Shown piece by piece: positions 10,145-20,149 of a DNA stretch of 64,000 nt; within the stretch, counting starts at the first letter, position 1, and every line of letters begins with the position of its first letter. The position numbers and the translations under genes are program-made. A model generated the notes under the pieces. The model had not been told where the DNA came from. It was given only the letters and a program-made list of their open reading frames with translations, and made no database searches. Origin of the DNA: CAWAMR01 sp963783095 (GTDB taxonomy: Bacteria > Planctomycetota > Planctomycetia > Gemmatales > Gemmataceae); NCBI GenBank assembly GCA_963783095.1, contig CAWAMR010000008.1, forward strand, positions 620,001 through 684,000, in the 5' to 3' direction.

Positions 10145-10498
10145 TTAGCTTGGAAGAGGTCTTGGCGCTGCTTCAATCGCAATTCGCAGCGGAACCCGAA
10201 CATAGCCGACCGTCAATGAATCTCGGGAGCTATCCATGTAGCGGATTTGCAGGTTGTCCCCATTGATCGCGATGATCTCCGCCGGGAGATACTGCTTGAA
10301 GCGCCGATCCTTGCGGGCCTGAATGCAATCGCCCACGCTCAAGGCAATCGGTCGGAGTTGATCCAGGGAGACATTCGCCCGGTCGCCATCATCAAACAGG
10401 ATGAGAGCTTTGTCCCCCTCGAATCCGATGACGGTGCCGGGATACGACCACAGAGGTTCCCACGGTGCCAGCACACGGTCGCCAATTGCACGATTCAT
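10145..10498 (-). CDS. small Tudor-like (DUF4537-type) protein
   Basis: 117 residues, ATG at 10498. Two related halves are visible: IGDRVLAPW ... YPGTVIGFEGDKALILFDDGDRANVSLDQLRPI and VGDCIQARKDRRFKQYLPAEIIAINGDNLQIRYMDSSRD. The pattern of a short beta barrel with an aromatic followed by DDG is that of Tudor/Agenet-like DUF4537 domains. Binding partner unknown. It follows the kinase-FHA gene by 32 bases on the same strand, so it is probably the last gene of the sigma-kinase unit. Confidence 0.6.
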   Translation of the reverse strand: MNRAIGDRVLAPWEPLWSYPGTVIGFEGDKALILFDDGDRANVSLDQLRPIALSVGDCIQARKDRRFKQYLPAEIIAINGDNLQIRYMDSSRDSLTVGYVRVPLRIAIEAAPRPLPS

Positions 10499-10530
10499 GA
10501 TCTGCTCGCTGTTTCACTCAGTCCAACATC

Positions 10531-12893
10531 TTAGCTTGACTCAGTCCCCGTCGGAAGCGGTTCGTAGAGAAGCGTGTAGTCCGCGATCCGGATCCGGTCG
10601 CCGACAACCAGCCGCCGACGGCTCTTGACAGGCAGGTCGTTCACGAACGTCCCGTTATGCGCACCCAAGTCCACTAATTCGTGACACCCGTCCATATCAT
10701 TCCAGATGATCCCGCAGTGGACACGGGATACCTTGTCGCCTTCCAAAGCCACGTTATTTTTCTTCGATCGGCCAATCATGACTCGATATCGCGGCACCTC
10801 AAAAGTCCGGCCGATCGATCGTGGCCCGATCGCTATCCTGAGCTGATGTCGGGCGGAGCGATCGGCGGGAGCGTTGTCGGGCGGCATAATCGTGCATGTG
10901 GAATCTTCAGTGGACTCCGGCGTTCTTGGTGGTACGGGCGTCAGAAACATCTGCACGGCAAAGGCGAGTTTCCCAGCCGATTGATAACGCTGCTCCGGCT
11001 CGGGCTCCAGGCACTTCATCACGATCTCCGAGAAGTCCGGGTCGGCCCCGGCAGGAGCGGTCAGGCGCTTGCCGATCCCTGGCGGCGCACCGGTCAACAG
11101 GTCGTAAAGTATCGCGCCCAAGGCGTAAATATCGTATGCGGGACCAATTCGGCAGACGGTTCCAGCGTGCGCCTCCGGAGGTTGAAAACTTGAAGGCACC
11201 CAATCGGGCGGCATTGCAGCTGTTTCATCTGGTTGATTCTGTTTGCGGGCAGCTGTGAAGCTGCCGATTTTCGGGGTGCCGTCGGGCGTCACGATTACCG
11301 CATCAGTGTGGAGCCCGCCGTGAAGCACTCCATGGTCGTGAATCGCCTGGAGGCCCATTGCCATCATCAGCGCCAACTCGGCCGACTGTCGAGTTGGTAA
11401 TGGCGCGCGCACCTTCTCAACACCTTTGGAACGGCGACCCACCAACTCACCGCCTTCGACGTAACCCAGCACAAGGTAAGGCTGTCCAAACTTCTCGTCG
11501 TAATCGTAGAGCTGAATGACGTTCGGATGGTCCAGGTCCGCCAACGCATCGGCTTGCCGCTTGAGGGCGGCATGAGCCGGCGAGCCGGCCGTGCCCGCGC
11601 TCAACTTCAACTGTACCGTACGATGAATGGCCTCTTGTCGGGCAACGTAGGTGTACTCCCAGCAGTTCGCGTCGAGAAGGTCGCCGAGTTTGTAGCCGAT
11701 CCGCTGCGCCCATCGAGCGTGACGGCACGAAATGTCGACGGGCCGGGCGTTAACGGGCAGCCTCTGGCGGTAGCAGGCCAGGTCTTCCGCCAATTCAGCA
11801 GCGCTGTACGCCGATCGAGTTCCTTTTCCAGGCACTTCAGGCAAATGGCTTCAAGATCGGCCGGCAGGCTCTGAATCAGTTCGGTGGGCCGGGGCGGTTC
11901 CTCCTTGAGAACCAGGTCCAAGGTCGCCGCGTATGTCGCTGCACGGAATGGCGGCCTACCTGTCAGACACTCGTAGAGGATGCCGCCGAGGGCGTAGACA
12001 TCCGTCCCCGGACCCACAGACTTTGAGCCCCCACTTGCCTGTTCGGGGCTCATGTAGCAGGCCGTTCCGAGCACCGCATACGTTTTGGTCAATCCCGGGT
12101 CGTCATCAGTCAACCATTTCGCCAGGCCAAAATCCGTTATCTTGGGCGTGCCGTCCTGCGTGAGAAGGATGTTGGCCGGCTTCAAGTCCCGGTGGATGAT
12201 TCTCCTGTCGTGAATGTGGTGGACTGCGCGTGCCAGTTGCTCGACGAGCCCGGCCGACCATTCCGGATCGGCCGGTTTACCATCGAGCCGGTCGGCCAGA
12301 GAGCCTCCCTCAACAAACTCCAGTACCAGGTACGGCCGTCCGTCCGACTGGCCGAAATCATATAGGGGCACGATGTTTGGGTGACTCAGGCCCGCGATCG
12401 ACCGAGCTTCGAGTTGGAACCGCACAAGTTGGTTGGGGTTGCCTGCCGCGGTCCGGATCATCTTGATCGCGACAGGGCGATTCAAGCCGATGTGAAGAGC
12501 TTTGAAGACCACGCCCATCCCGCCATGACCGAGCGTGCCGGCAACCTCGTATCCAGCGATGCTCGGCGGCTTAAAGGCATCATCGATGCTTTCGACAAAC
12601 AGTCCAGTCTGCGCCTGGCCATTATAAAGGCAATCGATCAATTCTGCGAATTCGGGAAACCGGACCCGGTATTCGTCCGGGCCGGTTTGCACGTCATTTC
12701 GGAGGTCAAGTTCGACGCCGAGCAGAGCGACAAACAAGATGGCCCGTTCGGAGGCCGGGACTTCGGTCAGAAGATTTTCAATTCGCGGTGGATTGCCTGC
12801 TTGCCAGCCGGCCTCTAATCGGTCGCAGATTCGGTCGTGCCGTTCTGCCGCGGACAACGACAGCGATTTCCCGTTGAGTTGCCGTATGTGCAT
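10531..12893 (-). CDS. tandem kinase-pseudokinase-FHA protein, one frameshift
   Basis: Two frames join near 11810 at the usual kinase C-lobe end (CLEKELDRR, then YSAAELAEDLACYRQRLPVNARPV). The first domain is an active-looking Ser/Thr kinase: GHGGMGVVF glycine loop, VAIKMI, IIHRDLKPANILL, ITDFGLAK and GTACYMSPEQ. The second keeps the kinase shape (NVIQLYDYDEKFGQPYLVLGYVEGG) but has HGGLHTDAV in place of HRDxKxxN and GSF in place of DFG, so it should be catalytically dead. The C-terminus is an FHA domain (RVMIGRSKKNNVAL ... VSRVHCGI ... DLGAHNGTFVND), a phosphothreonine reader. No membrane segment is obvious. An ECF sigma gene ends 21 bases upstream, suggesting one signalling operon. Confidence 0.85.
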
Positions 12894-12914
12894 TGCCTTG
12901 CTTCCGAATGGGAG

Positions 12915-13493
12915 TTAGCCGAGCGTAGAGGCTGATTCCCATTTGCGGCGAATCAAGCCAAGCTTTCTCTCTACTGTCGCCAGAGACTTATCGAGTTGAG
13001 TGGCGATCTCGCGGTTGCTGTGGCCCTCCAGTTTACAGAGAGCAATTCGCAGCAATTCGCCATCGCCAAGCCGATCGAGAAGCACCCGAAACTCCTCGGC
13101 CATCTCGGCTGCGAACGACGCACTCGGCTCAGTACCGATCACCATCTCGAAATCAGGACTCGCAGCGACCACTCCGCCGCCGCGTTTGGCGGCGCGTTCT
13201 CGCTTCACGGCGTCGATAACCTTCCTCGCCGTCAGCATCATCAGCACCTGCCAGAGATCGTTCCGGTCGTTTAGGCGTGGGAATCGGCCCGCCTCGGCAC
13301 CGCGGAAAAAACTGTCGAAGGCACTCAGAGCCACATCCTCGGAACCCTTCGGACCCGCAGGTCGACCGGCTAGTTTCGCCCGAGCCAGGCCGACGAGGCG
13401 ACGAAAATACTCTTCCCACAATTGTTGGGCTGCCGTTTCGTCGCCGGCACGAACGCCATCGAGCCAGTTGGTGATCGATCCCGGTTCCGCCAC
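12915..13493 (-). CDS. ECF-type RNA polymerase sigma factor
   Basis: 192 residues. Region 2-like segment EEYFRRLVGLARAKLAG ... SAFDSFFRGAEAGRFPRLNDRNDLWQVLMMLTARKVIDAVKRERAAKRG, and a region 4 helix-turn-helix ELLRIALCKLEGHSNREIATQLDKSLATVERKLGLIRRKW. This composition is typical of planctomycete ECF groups located beside Ser/Thr kinases. It lies 21 bases upstream of the tandem kinase gene, whose product may control it. No anti-sigma factor is visible. Confidence 0.88.
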   Translation of the reverse strand: MAEPGSITNWLDGVRAGDETAAQQLWEEYFRRLVGLARAKLAGRPAGPKGSEDVALSAFDSFFRGAEAGRFPRLNDRNDLWQVLMMLTARKVIDAVKRERAAKRGGGVVAASPDFEMVIGTEPSASFAAEMAEEFRVLLDRLGDGELLRIALCKLEGHSNREIATQLDKSLATVERKLGLIRRKWESASTLG

Positions 13494-13691
13494 AGCTGTT
13501 CCCTTCGCATATTTCCGCTTGGCATTTTAACGGTGCAGACCAGGCATTTCAAGCAACCAGGCAAAGTCACACAATCGTCGTCGAGAAAAAAACAGAGATT
13601 TTTGAGGGTCAGCGAAGGTCTTTGCAGAGGGTCTGGTAGCGGGGCCAATTAGGCGGTCCAGCACTCTTCACTCAAAACTCGGAGATGAGCC

Positions 13692-14056
13692 ATGAAAGTT
13701 GCGTATTTCACTCTGGACGATGTAAACCAGTCTCTCGTGGCCGGTGGACCAGGCAGATGGGTATTGGGATTTCCTGTCCCACTGGGACATCATTGTTTGA
13801 CGAGTGCGACGAAGTAATCGGGGTTATCCTCGATTTCGATTTCCTTCCGCCCGACATTCGTGCCGTCTGGCTCCAACGGCTGCAGATGCGCCAGGTCGAA
13901 ATACCGGCGCTGATCCACGGACACAATATCTCGAATGCGGACGCCCATTCACTTCGCAAGGTCGGAGCTCGAGTCTGTCGCAGCCGGGTGCGGAAGTCGG
14001 CCCTGGCCGGCTGGTTGGCCGGCCTGTCAGCAATGTCGGCTTCGGCGTTGTGCTGA
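13692..14056 (+). CDS. hypothetical, response-regulator-receiver-like remnant, frameshifted
   Basis: ATG at 13692 with GGAGATGAG upstream begins MKVAYFTLDDVNQSLV. The reading then appears to shift near 13737 into a frame with GVILDFDFLPPDIRAVWLQRL, VEIPALIHGHNISNADAHSLRKVGARVCRSRVRKS. The short alpha/beta pattern with an acidic DFDFLPPD after a strand resembles a reduced receiver-like fold, but I cannot name the family. Divergent from the ECF sigma. The end of the second frame at 14056 is uncertain. Confidence 0.4.
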
Positions 14057-14123
14057 CGAGCTTCACACAATCTTCATGTCGCCTACCCCTCTCGGGGGGT
14101 AACGTGAGCGGCAGAAGGACTTC

Positions 14124-14349
14124 CCGCTTACTTCGTGCGCGGCTCTCACCAATTCGCTGAAGAGCCGCGCACGAAGTAAGCGGTTGTGGCAGCAGAAAAA
14201 AGACTTCCACTTACTTCGTGCGCGGCTCTCAACGATTCGCTAAAGAGCCGCGCACGAAGTAAGCGGTTGTGGCGGCAGAAAAAAGACTTCCGCTTACTTC
14301 GCGCGCGGCTTTCAACGATTCGCTAAAGAGCCGCGCACGAAGTAAGCGG
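14124..14349. repeat. three 60-bp palindromes at an exact 83-bp period
   Basis: Copies begin at 14124, 14207 and 14290. Each has arms of about 23 bp (CCGCTTACTTCGTGCGCGGC and its complement) around a short ATTCGCT-type loop, followed by TTGTGGC and a GGCAGAAAAAGACTTC linker. Small differences (CCACTT in copy 2, CGCGCGCGG in copy 3) show divergence after duplication. The same element recurs at 22147. The rest of 14057-14573 holds no recognisable gene. Confidence 0.9.
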
Positions 14350-14393
14350 TTGTGGGTAGATTTGTTTCTGCCGCTCGCCTTAACGCTCGGTCC

Positions 14394-14429
14394 GTTAGCC
14401 GGTAGCACAAACTTGCGCTTCCGGCTAAC
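14394..14429. repeat. small hairpin GTTAGCCGG ... CCGGCTAAC
   Basis: Nine-base perfect arms at 14394-14402 and 14421-14429 with an 18-base loop. It sits in the gene-poor stretch between the palindrome array and the GT39-like gene; probably another interspersed repeat rather than a terminator, since no T-run follows. Confidence 0.5.
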
Positions 14430-14573
14430 AAAGTTTGCAACTACAGTGACATCACGTCGAAGTGCATTGTAAACTGTAACAAACAAGAATCAGTAGCTAC
14501 TATCCGACGAACCGTCTGATGCCAAGTCGCGGTAAGTTGATTGAACCGGCAGCGGAGCGTAGAAGGCAGGGGC

Positions 14574-16234
14574 ATGAAAGAATTCTTCAAAGAGAGTCTG
14601 TACGTCGTCGTGCCGCTGGTGTTGATCTTCGTGGGACATCAGCTCATCGACAACGACAGTGAGCCTTACTTCAACAACGATGAGACGCGCCACGTCATGA
14701 CCGGCGTGTTTTTCCGCGACCTCATCGCCGATCGGCCGGCCGACAATCCGAAGCAATACGCGGTCAACTATTACCTCCAATATCCCGCGCTCGGGCTGAT
14801 GGTTTGGCCGCCGATTTTTTACGCGGTGGAAGGTGTTTGGATGTCCTGTTTCGGAACATCGTTCGCTTCGGCCAAGGCGTTGGTGGCCGGGTTCGGCGTG
14901 GTTGTGGCGATCTATTTTTATCGGCTCGTCAGGCGCAGCCAAAGTCGCCTGATGGCCGGCGTCGCTGTTGGCGTGCTGGGATTCACGCCGCTGGTCTTTG
15001 CCTCTTCGCGGCAAGTCATGTTGGAGATTCCCTGCCTGGCACTGGTACTGGCCTCGATCTTTCACTTTGAGCGCGACTTAGAAGGTGGGAAACGACGCGA
15101 TGCCTGGGGGGCCTGCGTCCTGGCAGCACTGGCGGCGTTGACGCGCTTTGACGGCATCTTTCTGCTTCCCTACTTCGCGCTGCGCCTGATCTCGACCGGC
15201 AACCTGTCATTGCTCCGGCGCGGTTCGGTGATTGGCGCGATCCTGCTGGCGCTGGCGCCGACAGGCCCCTACTATTGGTTCACTCTGAATGAGTACGGCT
15301 CAACGATCGCCAAAACCGCGCAAGAAGGATCGAGTGCAAGAGCCGCGACATTCTTCGGGAGTGAAAACTTCATTTATTATCCATCGAGGATTCCCGAACA
15401 GGTCGGCTGGGTCACGGCCTGCCTCGCCGGTATCGGTTTCGCTTATTCGCTCACGCGGTCGGAATTCAGAAAAACGATGGGGCCGGAGTTTACCCTGCTC
15501 GCCTCGACTTATATGTTTTTTGCTCCCATCGCCGAGATCGATGAACGGCACACCATCTATTGGGTGCCTGCCTTGGTGATTTTCGCCATCGCCGCCGTCA
15601 CCGCCTTGGGCCAACGGGTTGGCTGGCGCTGGTTGGCGATCCCAGTCTGCGTTGCCATGATACTGAACGGAGTCTTCAAGTTTTCGGGCGATGGGCCGGC
15701 CGTCACGTTGCGAAAACCGTCCTATTACCTCTTCGGTTACGAGGAGGCGGCGGCCTATGTCGTCGAGAACAACCGCGACACGCGCATCTGTCTGTTCGAC
15801 GGCTTTTTGAACGGCGGATTCATCTACTACCTCCGGCGTCACGACCCGGAGCGCGCGGCTCTGGCGCGCTGCGCTGCGACAAGCTCTTCTACACGGTTTT
15901 GTGCGATCCTCACGCAGGCTACAAGGAACACGCCAGGGAAGAGCAAGACGTGCTGGACTTGATCCATCGTTATGATCCGGAGTTGATCGTTGTCGAGGAG
16001 CCGCAGTTGTATTTCGAGTTGCCCGTAGCGACTTTGTTGCGAAACGTGCTGCACGACCATCCCGAGAGATTCCGACTCGAAAAGTCGATCCCGATCCGGA
16101 CGAATCACATCCGGTTCGCCGGTGCCAGGCTCGAAATCTGGCGCAGCCTTGAACGAAACCCCGACCGATCCGAGCACCTAGAAATTGAAATGCTGACGAT
16201 CGGCCGATCACTGGGAACAGCGTTGGAGCGTTGA
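14574..16234 (+). CDS. GT39/ArnT-like membrane glycosyltransferase, one frameshift
   Basis: The start chosen is ATG at 14574 (MKEFFKESLYVVVPLVLIFVG), with a purine-rich GGCAGGGG leader. The first loop carries NNDETRHVMTG, the acidic pair typical of GT-C enzymes, followed by about ten hydrophobic helices and the extracytoplasmic IDERHTIYWVPAL segment. The frame shifts near 15870 and continues as CDKLFYTVLCDPHAGYKEH ... LIVVEEPQLYFEL to 16234, a soluble C-terminal part. The family moves sugars from polyprenyl-phosphate donors to acceptors outside the inner membrane; acceptor unknown. Stands alone, convergent with the cysteine hydrolase gene. Confidence 0.75.
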
Positions 16235-16254
16235 TTGCAGTACCTTCAATTTGG

Positions 16255-17159
16255 CTATTTCTCATCTCCCTTGAAGCGGAACTCCTTGCCGCCCAGGATC
16301 TGGTCGGAGGTGATCGTCGGGCAGACGAACTTCTCGATGTGCTCGACGATCAGTCGCGTGCCGTCGAAGTGGCAGACGATCGGGGCCGCTCTGCGGGTTG
16401 TACATGGTGTCGGTCATGTCGCGCATGAGCACGACGTTCTTGCCGTTCTTGGCCATCTGCCGCAAGCCGAACGGGCGGCCCAGCACGCACATGTTGGTGT
16501 GCACGCCGAGCAGGATCACGTTGTCGATGCCGCGCTCTTCGAGCAGGTTCCAGATCTCGACGCCGGAATCGCTGATGGCGTCTTCATCGTGAATCTTCAG
16601 GCCGGCGTGCTGGCTTCTTCCACGGCGCCTTGGGATTGCGGCCCATCGCCGCCAGCTTGGCGTGCCACTCGGCGTGCTCCTTCAGGTCGTCGTCTTCGCC
16701 GCCGTCGGTCTGGTCGATGGGGTATTTGCCCTTTTCCTCGGCCGGGATTTTGCGGCACCACTTGCCGATGTCCTTGGGAAGATGTCTTGGCCTTCGGAGC
16801 CGCCTGGGCCCGTTTGCGGGCCGGGATGGTCCTTGTACGCGTTCCATGCAACTCGACGGGGCATGAATGATGAACACGCCCTGCGACCGCGCTTTTTCCA
16901 GCACCTCGTTCATGCGCGGGACCATTTCCTCTTCGCGCCGCACGGCATTGAGGCAATGATGGGCGTCCCACATGTCGCACACGATGACGGCGGTGTCCGC
17001 TGGGGACCAGGACTGTTTCTTGGTGGTGATGGAATACGATCCCTTATCCTGGGTTCGGGACCGCAACATCAATTGGAGTTCCTTGTCTGCCCCGAAACCA
17101 GAGACCGACAGGCAGTTCAGAAGTGCTATCAGGCCAAGAAAGGGTGCACAGAGACGCAT
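16255..17159 (-). CDS. secreted isochorismatase-like cysteine hydrolase, frameshifted
   Basis: ATG at 17159 with GAGGA upstream; signal peptide MRLCAPFLGLIALLNCLSVSGFGA. Isochorismatase-fold landmarks: AVIVCDMWDAHHCLNA (catalytic Asp), NEVLEKARSQGVFIIHAPSS, and ILLGVHTNMCVLGRPFGLRQM (nucleophile Cys and cis-peptide region). The frame changes near 16785, 16615 and 16400; the final stretch KEFRFKGDEK ends at 16255. Exported versions are common in planctomycetes, natural substrate unknown. Monocistronic in view. Confidence 0.75.
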
Positions 17160-17299
17160 GGATATCCTCAATCGTAGTAAAATGGGGTTCAAACAATTGC
17201 ACATTATCGAAACCTCAGACTGAGGTTATTGTAATAATTCCCAAAGTAGTTTCAGGGTGCTTTGGGTGATTCTGGACTTGAAGCCTTAGCAAGGAAGTT

Positions 17300-19830
17300 C
17301 TAAGGCTGATTTGGCCAACGGCTCAGGACTGCTCTCGCTTCGATGCAAACTTGCATCTTATCAGGCCCATTGGCGAGCACACGCACGATGTCAAGGCTTT
17401 CCGGTGTCCGTATTCGTTCCAGAACTTCCAGCACTCGAATCCAGTGTAGTCGGTGGGAACCTGGTTCGAGATTCGAGTGGTTCACTCGTTTGAGTAGCTT
17501 TTCGAGTCTGGTGCATACTTCGAGATCGGGATTGCAGCGAAGTGCCTCTTGCATGGCCGGGACTGCCAACTCCTGCATCATTGCCAGGTCATGCACCGCT
17601 CGCTCCCGCGGAATACCTGGAGTTGCCCAGGTCTGCAATCAATTTTCGCACTTGAACCGGCGTCGGTGCATTCAGCACCGGCATATGCTCCTTCACATAC
17701 GCCAAAGTATCCTTGGGAGATTCGACAAGCGAATAGATCCCGGCATACGCTTCGCGTCCATCGGCACTTGCGAGGGCGTCCCAAGCCTGCTTCACCTTGG
17801 TCGGTTTGCCGCCAGTCAAGTTCCAAATCAGGATTGTTGTGTCCTCGCCCGCAGACACGAGCCTGTTGCCATCAGGCGAAAACGCCAGCGCGCAGACAAA
17901 GCCTGCATGACCGTTGAACTCGCCTCGATTCCAACCCGTTGCGACTTCGCATAAGCGAATTCGGCCATCTTCTCCAGCAACCGCCAGCGTACGGCCATCC
18001 GGGGAAAACACAATGGGCCATTCCCTGCCGATTCCCCACCCCCAGCTTTTGCCGAAAGTCGATAGCTTCGCGCCGGTAGCGGGATCGAAAAAAGTCGTCT
18101 GGCCCATGTCGTAGCTGGCCAGCAGTTTGCCATCGGGTGAAAACGCCAGCCCAAAGCTTGATCCATCGAGATTCCGTACCAGTTTACCATCAGGCACGCT
18201 GGAAAGTTGAATTCTACTGCCGCTGCTGGTTGCCAGCAACTTTCCGTCCATCGAAAACGCCATTGCACTGGTGTAACTGTGGCGATCCGGCATAAAGGGC
18301 AGGCGGGTGTGACCGCACACATCACCTTTCGCCACATTCCAAAAATAGGCCGCTGGTAATTCTTCTTGGGAATCGTGTGATCTCCCGGGATGCGCTGCGA
18401 TGAATCTGCCGTCAGGCGAAAGTCGCATGGCATCAGATGTCGCTGGGCCTTGAAATAAACGAAATCGATTGCTCGCTGCTGGATTTTGCCGGTCTGAAAC
18501 CTCCCACATTTCCAGCATTTTGTCGTATTTCCCAATTACTAATTTCCGGTAAGACTTGGCATCTTGGTCGTTTTGGGGCAAAAACGCCAGCCTATTCGCC
18601 GTGGTCCCAAGCTTTTGTTGGATCTTGCAGTTGGACATATCCCACATGAGGACAGCATCGTCTCCACCTGAGACCAGGGTCTTGGCATCGGGCGAAAATG
18701 CCAAGGCGTTCACGCACGCACGGTGACCTTCCACGGGATGGAGTAGCAATCCGGTTGACAGATCCCATACAGTAATCGTGCCATCGTAACGTAAGCAGGC
18801 CAAACGGTATGCCGCGCGGGAGACGGCCATTTCAACCATGTCTGAGCCTTGAACTTTGAATTCTCGCAGAAACTTACCATCCGCCCAGTTCCACAAACAG
18901 ATCCGATCCCTACTGAGGGACGCCAGCGTCTTGCGATCGGGCAAGAAGCTCACGGCAAGCACGGAAGCAGCTAGCTTGGCCAATTCCCTTATTTGGCGAC
19001 CGGTTTTCACGTTCCACAATCGAACACGCTTATCCATACCGCCGGTTGCCAAAATCGGGCGACCGATGGCGAATGCACCGCACAACGTCCCGTCTTTGTG
19101 CCCTTCCAGGTGCCACACGGGTTCGGTCTCATCACGATCACAGACGAGAATTTTCCCTTTGTCACCAAGGCAGGCGAGGTAATGGTTGTCGCTCGAGACG
19201 GCGAAGAATTGCGGGCGATGCCAGGTTACTTCCAGTCTCATTTGATGCATTGGCTTGCCCGTATACGCATCGAAGCAATGTGCCCACTGTTGTGGTGCCG
19301 CGAGATAAGTACTTCTTTCACCGGCAGCTCGGCGCTCCTCCGTGAAGGGGGCGATGAACATTTTGCAATCGGCAGACAGGCAGATTGGTCGGACTTGGTC
19401 GGCATCACGTAACCCGACTATCTCTCGACCGTTTGGCATCTTACCGATGGAATGTTTGAGGTTGCCGCTGTCCAAATCGTAAAGGTAAACGGCCTGTGTG
19501 AATTCTCCGGCACCGATCAGGGTCTTGCCATCTGCGGCGAAATCGATCGATTTGATCGAATGCTCGATGTTGATGGCACGGATTTGTTTGCCCGTGACGA
19601 CGTCCCAAATTCGGATATCGCGAGCAACGGTTGCCAAGGTCTTACCATCGGGGGAAAAAGCAATGGCTGCTGCGTGATCCGCATGGCAGCCGTTGAGTAC
19701 CCAGCCTGGCGGCGGCGAAGGACGGCAAGGGATCGCCAAGACCGTCATTGAGCGGAACTTCCTGTCCGAAGCCCAGGGTCGGTGCTAGGATCAACGAAAC
19801 ACAGAGAATCTGTACTTGAATACGAATCAT
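17300..19830 (-). CDS. secreted WD40-repeat protein, frameshifted at both ends
   Basis: The ATG at 19830 starts a signal peptide (MIRIQVQILCVSLILAPTLGFG) followed by GDPLPSFAAARLGTQRL, the usual lead-in of planctomycete WD40 proteins. The frame changes near 19690 into the long propeller region, with about ten IAFSPDGKTLAT ... IRIWDV type blades, and again near 17610 into an alpha-helical tail (LAVPAMQEALRCNPDLEVCTRLEKLLKR) that in relatives is a HEAT-like segment. Two propellers would fit the length. Likely an extracytoplasmic scaffold; ligand unknown. Confidence 0.75.
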
Positions 19831-20149
19831 GTCGCTTCCATGAAACAAGCGTTCAATAGGGATGTCGGAAATCGTTCTGACCACTCAAAACTGCATTCCA
19901 CCCATCAAGGAGCAACGCGGATCGTACCAGTTGTCATATTCCGGGTCAACTGACTCAAGGACGTTCCGTATATCCGTATCGGGGTCTGATGTTGTCAACG
20001 TGCCATCGACGTATACCGTTTACCTGGCCAATCTTGCGGAACACCGATAGTGTTACTTCATTCATCACAACCATTCATAATCCGGCTCCTACAATCGAAG
20101 GAACGCCACTCCATTCCGCCCTTCAATACGAAAACCAAAAGAGGGTTCT
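19831..20149. other. intergenic, divergent promoter region
   Basis: About 320 bases between the WD40 gene (minus) and the glycoside hydrolase (plus). A 62-codon frame at 19862-20050 has no family features or convincing start signal. Nothing else recognised. Confidence 0.5.

Noticed and set aside
17543..17954. Plus-strand frames opposite the WD40 gene tail
   Set aside because: Shadows of the coding strand with Arg/His/Ser-rich composition.
19862..20050. 62-codon frame upstream of the glycoside hydrolase
   Set aside because: No ribosome binding site and no protein-like features; overlaps the divergent promoter region.
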